From: PALSA-612 sp963846915
GTDB lineage: Bacteria; Actinomycetota; Thermoleophilia; Gaiellales; Gaiellaceae
Assembly (NCBI GenBank): GCA_963846915.1
Contig: CAWJXV010000002.1
Coordinates: forward strand, 1-64,000
Length of the DNA stretch: 64,000 nt
Direction of reading: 5' to 3'
Position 1 is the stretch's first letter. Each line of letters begins with the position of its first letter. Under the pieces are notes generated by a model. That model did not search any database and was not told where the DNA came from. It was given only the letters and a program-made list of their open reading frames with translations. Shown here piece after piece: positions 59,228-64,000 of this stretch. The translations under genes and the position numbers were made by a program.

Positions 59228-60244
59228 ATGCCGGTGGACATCGCGGCCCGCATCGTGCGTCTCCCGCTCGCCGAGACGTTCCGGATCGCGCGGGAGACCT
59301 CCGACTGGGCCGAGGTCGTCCAGGTCGAGATCCGCCACGGCGACACGGTCGGCTTCGGCGAGGCGGCGCCTATCGAGCGCTACGACCAGACGGCCGCTTC
59401 TGCGCTCGCCTATCTCGAGGCGAACACGGACGCGCTCGGCGCCGACCCCTGGGCGCTCGACGAGATCCACGGCCGGCTCCCGCACGGCGAGCCCGCGGCG
59501 CGCTCGGCGCTCGACGCGGCCCTCCACGATCTCTGCGGCAAGCTCGCCGCCGTCCCCGTGTGGAAGCTCCTCGGCCTGAGGCGCGGAGGCCCGCCGACCT
59601 CGTGGACGATCGGCCTCGGCGATCCAGACGAGATGGCGCGCAAGGCCGAGCGCGACGCGCCGCGCTTCAAGCGGCTCAAGCTCAAGCTCGGTGGCCGAGA
59701 CGGTCTCGACGTCGAGCGCGTTCGCGCTGTCCGCAGCGTGACCGAGCTCCCGCTCCAGGTCGACGTGAACGAAGGGTGGACGCAGGACGAGGCGCTCGAC
59801 GCGCTCCCACGGCTCGGCGAGCTCGGCGTCGCCTACTGCGAGCAGCCCCTGCCGGCGGGCGATCCTGGCGGGGTCGAGCTCAAGCGTGCCTCCCGGCTCC
59901 CGATCTACGTCGACGAGGACTGCCACACGCTCGGCGACGTGGCCGCGTGCGCCGAGATCGCTCACGGGATCAACGTCAAGCTCGCGAAGTCCGGCGGCCT
60001 CCGCGAGGCGGTGCGGATGGCACATGCCGCGCGGGCGCTCGGGCTCGGGCTGATGCTCGGCTGCATGGTCGAGTCCGGCCTCGGGATCGCGCCCGGGGCG
60101 CACATCGCCGCCCTCTTCGACCACGTCGACCTCGACGGCAACATCCTGATTCGCGAGGACCCGTGGCCCGGGATCGAGCTCGTCGACGGCGTGCAGATGC
60201 CGAGCGTCGACCAGCCGGGCCTGGGCGTGTGGCCGCGTGGATGA
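59228..60244 (+). CDS. dgcA: Enolase-superfamily dipeptide epimerase / N-acetyl-D-Glu racemase (DgcA-like)
   Basis: 338 residues from ATG 59228. Enolase-superfamily barrel with K-x-K in RLKLKLGG, metal ligands Asp (VDVNEGW), Glu (YCEQPL) and Asp (YVDEDC), and the base Lys in NVKLAKSGG: the L-Ala-D/L-Glu epimerase/muconate subgroup. DgcA proteins racemise N-acetyl-D-glutamate in partnership with a DUF1611 protein DgcN; a DUF1611 gene is two genes downstream. It overlaps the next gene by eight bases. The symbol is tentative: murein-dipeptide epimerase (ycjG-like) is the alternative. Confidence 0.75.
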   Translation: MPVDIAARIVRLPLAETFRIARETSDWAEVVQVEIRHGDTVGFGEAAPIERYDQTAASALAYLEANTDALGADPWALDEIHGRLPHGEPAARSALDAALHDLCGKLAAVPVWKLLGLRRGGPPTSWTIGLGDPDEMARKAERDAPRFKRLKLKLGGRDGLDVERVRAVRSVTELPLQVDVNEGWTQDEALDALPRLGELGVAYCEQPLPAGDPGGVELKRASRLPIYVDEDCHTLGDVAACAEIAHGINVKLAKSGGLREAVRMAHAARALGLGLMLGCMVESGLGIAPGAHIAALFDHVDLDGNILIREDPWPGIELVDGVQMPSVDQPGLGVWPRG

Positions 60245-61028
60245 GGCACTCGCGACCGGCCTCGCGAGGGACCACGGCGTCCACCCGTACAGCAAGTGGC
60301 AAGGAGCGTTCTGGCGGCTGCTCTCGCTGGTCGAGCTCGGCGCCGGCCGCGACCACGCCGGCGTGCTCGACGCGGCCGAGCAGACGCTGACCTGGCTCGC
60401 AGACACACGCCGCCTCGCCGAGATCCACAAGCGAGCAATCGACGGACGCGTCCGGCGCTGCGCATCCCAGGACGGCCGAGGACTGTGGGCCTGCTGCCGC
60501 CTCGGCCTCGAGGACGAGCGCATGGACACACTCGCCGAGTCGCTCGTCGAGACGCAGTGGCCGGACGGCGGCTGGAACTGCGACCGGCATCGCGAGTGCG
60601 TGCACTCCTCGTTCAACGAGACGTGGGGGCCCGTCCAGGGCCTCGCCGCCTGCGGAGCCCACGACGCCGCAGCGCGCGGTGCCGACTTCCTGCTCCGACA
60701 CCGCCTCGTCTTCTCGGAGCGGACCGGCAAGCCTGCCCACCCCGTCTTCCTCGAACTCGCGTACCCGCCGTACTGGCACTACGACGCGCTCGTCGGCCTC
60801 ATGACGCTCGAGCGCTCGGTCGGCCTCGACGACCCGCGCGCGTCCGACGCGCTCGACCTGATCGAGTCGAAGCGGCAGCCCGACGGCACCTGGCGGTGCG
60901 AGCGTCGCTGGTGGAAGCGGCCCGGCTCGAAGGGTGCAGGTGTCGAGGCCGTGGACTGGGGTCCGGCCGCGGACGAGCTCCTGACCGCCCGGGCGCAGGC
61001 GACGCTGCAGGCGACAGGACGCGCGTAG
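60237..61028 (+). CDS. Terpene-cyclase/prenyltransferase-fold protein of unknown role
   Basis: 263 residues from GTG 60237. Alpha/alpha-toroid repeats with squalene-cyclase-like QW-type motifs: QWPDGGWNCDRHRECVHSSF and RQPDGTWRCERRWWKR, and helices between. A DxDD catalytic motif is not seen, so cyclase activity is doubtful. It overlaps dgcA and its stop abuts the DUF1611 start, tying it into the same operon. A structural or substrate-binding partner for D-amino-acid or peptide metabolism is inferred from context. Confidence 0.7.
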   Translation: MDEALATGLARDHGVHPYSKWQGAFWRLLSLVELGAGRDHAGVLDAAEQTLTWLADTRRLAEIHKRAIDGRVRRCASQDGRGLWACCRLGLEDERMDTLAESLVETQWPDGGWNCDRHRECVHSSFNETWGPVQGLAACGAHDAAARGADFLLRHRLVFSERTGKPAHPVFLELAYPPYWHYDALVGLMTLERSVGLDDPRASDALDLIESKRQPDGTWRCERRWWKRPGSKGAGVEAVDWGPAADELLTARAQATLQATGRA

Positions 61029-62054
61029 ATGCCCGAGAAGCGCTACCTCGTCCTGGCCGAGGACTTCTCGGGCGACCCGCACTACGGCAAGACCGCGCGC
61101 GGGATCATCCGCTACGGCCTGACCCCCGTCGTCGCGCTCCTCGACTCGACCCGGGCCGGCGAGGAGCAGGACGGCCTCCCGATCGTAGGCTCGGTCGCGG
61201 ATGCCCTGCCGCTCCGGCCGACCACGGCCGTCGTCGGCGTCGCCACCGCCGGCGGGCGCTTCCCGCCCAAGTGGCGTGAGCTCCTCGAGCGCTGCATCGA
61301 GAGTGGCCTCGACGTCGAGAACGGCCTCCACCAGTTCATGGCGGACGACCCCGAGCTCGCCGCCCTCGCCCGGCGCCACGGCGTCGAGCTCCGCGACCTG
61401 CGCCGCCCGCCCGAGAACCTGAACGTGCCGACCGGAGAGAACCTCCGCCTGCCGTCGCGAATCGTGCTCACCGTCGGGTCGGACTGCGCGATCGGGAAGA
61501 TGACGGTCGCGCTCGAACTCGACCGCGCCGCCCGCACCCGAGGGCTGGGCTCCATGTTCGTGCCGACCGGCCAGACCGGCATCGCGATCGCGGGCTGGGG
61601 ACTGTGCGTCGACGCGGTCGTCTCCGACTTCATCGCCGGCTCCGCCGAGCGGCTCGTCGTCGAGGGCGCGGAGCGCGGGGGAGAGCTCCTGATCGTCGAG
61701 GGCCAGGGGTCGATCACGCACCCGGCCTACTCGGGCGTGACGCTGGGTCTGATCCACGGCTCCGCGCCGCACGCCTTCGTGCTCTGCCACCACGCGGGAG
61801 CTACCGAGCACGAGGGGTTCCCGGGGAACCCGCTGACGCCGCTACCGGAGCTCGTCGACCTGCACGAACGGCTGTCGCTGCGTGCCCGTCCGGCGACGGT
61901 GGCCGCGATCGCGCTGAACACGCGTGAGCTCGACGAGGACGCGGCTCGGGCTGCGATCGCCGGAGCCGCCGCCGAAACGGGCCGTCCCGCCGACGATCCG
62001 GTGCGATTCGGCCCGGAACGGCTCCTGGACGCGGTTCTCGCAGCCTTGGCTTGA
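61029..62054 (+). CDS. dgcN: DUF1611 family P-loop protein (DgcN-like)
   Basis: 341 residues from ATG 61029. N-terminal Rossmann-like half (RYLVLAEDFSGDPHYGKTARG), then a P-loop domain with GSDCAIGKMT and EGQGSITHPAYSGVTL. DUF1611 includes DgcN, the D-glutamate N-acetyltransferase that works with DgcA. Adjacent to the epimerase, it suggests a route D-Glu to N-acetyl-D-Glu to N-acetyl-L-Glu. Its TGA (62052-62054) lies inside the -35 box of the next promoter. Intact; the reaction is by homology. Confidence 0.75.
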   Translation: MPEKRYLVLAEDFSGDPHYGKTARGIIRYGLTPVVALLDSTRAGEEQDGLPIVGSVADALPLRPTTAVVGVATAGGRFPPKWRELLERCIESGLDVENGLHQFMADDPELAALARRHGVELRDLRRPPENLNVPTGENLRLPSRIVLTVGSDCAIGKMTVALELDRAARTRGLGSMFVPTGQTGIAIAGWGLCVDAVVSDFIAGSAERLVVEGAERGGELLIVEGQGSITHPAYSGVTLGLIHGSAPHAFVLCHHAGATEHEGFPGNPLTPLPELVDLHERLSLRARPATVAAIALNTRELDEDAARAAIAGAAAETGRPADDPVRFGPERLLDAVLAALA

Positions 62055-62095
62055 CACGAACACATGTTCGCTCTACACTGGCGAACACATGTTCG
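62051..62095 (+). promoter_or_regulatory. Sigma-70 promoter with two LexA (SOS) boxes
   Basis: TTGACA at 62051-62056 and TACACT at 62074-62079 are separated by 17 bp. Two identical SOS boxes, CGAACACATGTTCG, lie at 62057-62070 (the spacer) and 62082-62095 (over the start codon). Both fit the actinobacterial/Gram-positive CGAAC-N4-GTTCG consensus. Transcription would start near 62086, leaving about 3 nt before the ATG at 62089, that is, an essentially leaderless mRNA. LexA bound to either site would block polymerase. Confidence 0.85.
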
Positions 62096-62334
62096 TTCGC
62101 GTCGCACTCCTCCTCATCGCCGCCACCTTCGCGGTCGCCGTCGCCGCCCGCCAGTCGAGCGGTGCGGCGCCCGCGGAGCGGTACGTCGTGCATCCCGGGG
62201 ACACGCTGTGGAGCATCGCGTCCTCGCACTACGCGGGCGATCCGCGCGACTCGATCCCGAGGATCGAGCGCCGCAACCGGCTCTCTGGCCCGTCGATCCG
62301 GCCCGGGCAGCGGTTGGTGCTCCCGTCCGGCTGA
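62089..62334 (+). CDS. SOS-controlled membrane LysM protein (YneA/ChiZ-like cell-division inhibitor)
   Basis: 81 residues: one N-terminal membrane helix (FVRVALLLIAATFAVAVAAR) and a C-terminal LysM domain (YVVHPGDTLWSIASSHYAG, then IRPGQRLVLPSG), which binds peptidoglycan. In Bacillus YneA and in mycobacterial ChiZ the same layout under LexA control delays septation during DNA damage; in those genomes the gene adjoins lexA, which is not in this window. Start ATG lies inside the second LexA box. The stop is four bases from the convergent acetyltransferase. Confidence 0.78.
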   Translation: MFVRVALLLIAATFAVAVAARQSSGAAPAERYVVHPGDTLWSIASSHYAGDPRDSIPRIERRNRLSGPSIRPGQRLVLPSG

Positions 62335-62337
62335 TGG

Positions 62338-62838
62338 CTACGAGCCGGGAAGGCGCCCGGAAGGCCCGAGCCGCATCCAGACGTACTCGTGATCCTGGTC
62401 GAGGTTGAGCTGCGCCTCTTCGGTGCGGTCCATCCGCAGGAAACCGGCGCCGCGGTAGGTCGCGAACGCGGCGCGCTCCCCGCGCACGACCCGGGTCACG
62501 ATCGAGCGGAAGCCCCGCCGGCGAGCCTCGGTTGCGAGCAGCGCCACGAACGCGCGCCCGACGCCCTGACCGCGCCGCTCAGGCGCCACGATCAGACGCG
62601 CGAGCTCGGCCTCGTCCTCCGCGTGGTCCTCCCACACCTGGCCGTACGCGCACGGGTCGCCGTCGAGGAGCCCGACGCAGGGCACGACGCCGGGCAGCGC
62701 GTGCCAGTCGTCGAGGATCTCGGGCGTCAGCCGCAAGAACGGGACGGACGCCCAGGCGAGCGATTCGGCGGCTGACTCCACCCAGCCCACGATCGTCGCC
62801 GCGTCGTCGTTCCGGAAGTCCCTGAGGGCGATGTCCAC
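62338..62838 (-). CDS. GNAT family N-acetyltransferase
   Basis: 166 residues with the GNAT acetyl-CoA site RLIVAPERRGQGVGRAFVAL (R/Q-x-x-G-x-G/A) and preceding strand, plus the C-terminal YRGAGFLRMDRTEEAQLNLD. Transfers acetyl from acetyl-CoA to an amine; target unknown. Transcribed toward the LysM gene. A weak LexA-like word (GGGACATGTTCG, 62840-62851) lies at its start, probably by chance. Intact. Confidence 0.85.
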   Translation of the reverse strand: MDIALRDFRNDDAATIVGWVESAAESLAWASVPFLRLTPEILDDWHALPGVVPCVGLLDGDPCAYGQVWEDHAEDEAELARLIVAPERRGQGVGRAFVALLATEARRRGFRSIVTRVVRGERAAFATYRGAGFLRMDRTEEAQLNLDQDHEYVWMRLGPSGRLPGS

Positions 62839-62907
62839 CGGGACATGTTCGCCGACGGCGGCGGTTCGGTCCGCGCTTCACGCTTCCATGCCGTCCATAC
62901 TTGCGAC

Positions 62908-63921
62908 TTGGATCTCGATCTCGTCTTCCTGGGGACGTCGGGGTCGATGCCGACCTCGTTCCGCGGGGCTCCCGCGCTTCTCGTCCGACGTGGGGGCGAG
63001 CGGCTCCTGTTCGACTGCGGCGAGGGCACGCAGCGCCAACTGCTGACCTCGGCAGTCGGGCTCGTCGACCTGCGGGAGGTCTTTCTCACGCACTACCACG
63101 CCGACCACTACCTCGGCCTGCCGGGGATGCTGAAGACGTTCGCCATGCGCGGACGCGAGGAGCCGATCACGCTCTACGGCCCGACCGGCCTGAGCGCGCT
63201 CTTCGCGGACCTACGCCGCATCTTCGGCAAGCTCACCTACGAGTGCACGCTCGTCGAACTGCGGCCCGGCGACCGCCTGCCCCGCGACGGCTATGCCCTC
63301 GACGTCTTTCCGGTGCTCCACGGACGCAATGCCGTCGGCTACACGCTGCTCGAGGACGAGCGGCCCGGCCGGTTCGACGTGTCGACGGCTGACCGCCTCG
63401 GCGTCCCCGCCGGCCCGGAGCGCGGAGCGCTCCAGCGCGGCGAGCCGGTCACGCTCGCCGACGGCCGAATCGTCACGCCTGACGACGTTCTCGGGCCGGC
63501 GAGACGCGGCCGCAAGGTGACGATCACCGGCGACACCGCGCCCTCCTCGGACGTCGTCGAAGCTGCGCGAATCGCCGACGTGCTCGTCCACGAGGCCACG
63601 TTCCTCGAGGACGAGCAGGAGCGCGCGCGGGAGACGCTGCACTCGACGGCGCTCGACGCCGCTGCGGCCGCCCGAGAGGCCGACGTCGGACTCCTCGCGC
63701 TCGTCCACCTCTCCAGCCGTTACCTCGGCCGCGACGCCGCGCGCGAGGCACGCACCGTCTTCCCGGAGACCGTGGTCCCGAAAGACTTCGATACGATCGA
63801 GGTCGGTTTCGACGAGCGGGGCGGGCCGCGGCTCGTCAAGGGTGGAGCCGTGCATCGGCGGGCCCAGCCTCCGGCCGCGGAGGAGGCGGTTCCCGTCGGC
63901 GAGGAAGGGGGTGCAGCATGA
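62908..63921 (+). CDS. rnz: Ribonuclease Z
   Basis: A TTG start at 62908 (LDLDLVFLGTSGSMP) gives 337 residues; in-frame starts farther upstream add an unrelated tail. The metallo-beta-lactamase zinc signature TH-YHADHYLG (H-x-H-x-D-H), ITGDTAPSSDV, and late VLVHEATFLEDEQ and LALVHLSSRY (His) are RNase Z marks. It makes the 3' end of tRNAs, fitting the two tRNAs here that lack an encoded CCA. Its TGA overlaps the next ATG. Confidence 0.9.
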   Translation: MDLDLVFLGTSGSMPTSFRGAPALLVRRGGERLLFDCGEGTQRQLLTSAVGLVDLREVFLTHYHADHYLGLPGMLKTFAMRGREEPITLYGPTGLSALFADLRRIFGKLTYECTLVELRPGDRLPRDGYALDVFPVLHGRNAVGYTLLEDERPGRFDVSTADRLGVPAGPERGALQRGEPVTLADGRIVTPDDVLGPARRGRKVTITGDTAPSSDVVEAARIADVLVHEATFLEDEQERARETLHSTALDAAAAAREADVGLLALVHLSSRYLGRDAAREARTVFPETVVPKDFDTIEVGFDERGGPRLVKGGAVHRRAQPPAAEEAVPVGEEGGAA

Positions 63922-64000
63922 GCGAGATGGTGCAAGTCGCCCTGGCGGAGGACGTCACCGAGGCGGAGGAGCTCCAGGAGATCCTGCGCCAGGCCGGGAT
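63918..64000 (+). CDS. DUF2007-type small signalling protein (3' truncated)
   Basis: The ATG at 63918 overlaps the rnz stop (ATGA). The 27 residues present (MSEMVQVALAEDVTEAEELQ onward) have the beta-alpha start of DUF2007 proteins: V-x-VA-x-A-EDVTEAEELQEIL. The window ends inside the gene. Translational coupling to rnz is likely. Confidence 0.5.
   Translation, partial: MSEMVQVALAEDVTEAEELQEILRQAG

Noticed and set aside
62840..62851. Third LexA-like word GGGACATGTTCG near the acetyltransferase start
   Set aside because: The left half-site is degraded (GGGAC instead of CGAAC) and it sits inside or at the edge of coding sequence.

Overview
The window looks like chromosome of a high-GC actinobacterium, most likely of the class Thermoleophilia (Gaiellales or Solirubrobacterales). 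This is inferred from the strong G/C third-position bias, frequent GTG and TTG starts, the many short actinobacterial hypothetical families, and a promoter carrying actinobacterial-type SOS boxes (CGAAC-N4-GTTCG). No rRNA, CRISPR array or intact insertion sequence was seen. Two tRNAs are present: Gly(CCC) and Arg(CCG).

Region 1, about 1-6.4 kb, is lower-GC accessory DNA. It holds a 5'-truncated clan-A-like glycoside hydrolase, a secreted protein, a collagen-like (G-x-T/K repeat) surface protein, a lipoprotein, two small zinc-ribbon genes and two copies of a strong GTGA-loop hairpin. Nearly every reading frame here is interrupted by single-base shifts. Region 2, about 5.6-13.8 kb, is a phage-derived element. 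It runs from a broken tyrosine integrase and excisionase, through small zinc-ribbon and HTH genes, to JAMM peptidase, HNH nuclease, small terminase and large terminase, and ends with a HipA-like kinase and DUF3037 pair. No portal, capsid or tail genes are visible, so it is a satellite-like or decayed prophage.

Region 3, 13.8-20.8 kb, is core metabolism: M48 protease, RCK potassium channel, arginyl-tRNA synthetase with an eroded HIGH motif, class II fructose-bisphosphatase and class I fructose-bisphosphate aldolase. Coupled to the aldolase is a MerB-like gene whose catalytic Cys159 position is an in-frame TGA followed by a SECIS-like hairpin, which makes it a candidate selenoprotein. Region 4, 21-28.4 kb, encodes membrane proteins (DedA, MFS exporter, SulP, holin-like and DUF3618 proteins) and a short inverted-repeat element. 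Region 5, 28.4-41.2 kb, is a regulatory block: three large STAND-type ATPase regulators with a PAS protein and an FAD oxidase, then cupredoxin, ECF sigma factor, a putative broken anti-sigma factor and an RTX-like secreted protein.

Region 6, 41.2-58.9 kb, contains small conserved proteins, a beta-propeller, a nitroreductase, a large secreted IPT/TIG protein, HIT and AraC proteins, a second SulP, a frameshifted CorA, a sulfite-oxidase-like enzyme, flavodoxin, an HtrA-like protease and a subtilase. Region 7, 59-64 kb, holds an enolase-superfamily dipeptide epimerase, a terpene-cyclase-fold protein and a DUF1611 protein in one tight operon. This resembles the DgcA/DgcN D-glutamate route. Immediately after it lies an SOS-box promoter driving a tiny, apparently leaderless membrane LysM protein of the YneA/ChiZ type. 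RNase Z and a partial DUF2007-type gene close the window.
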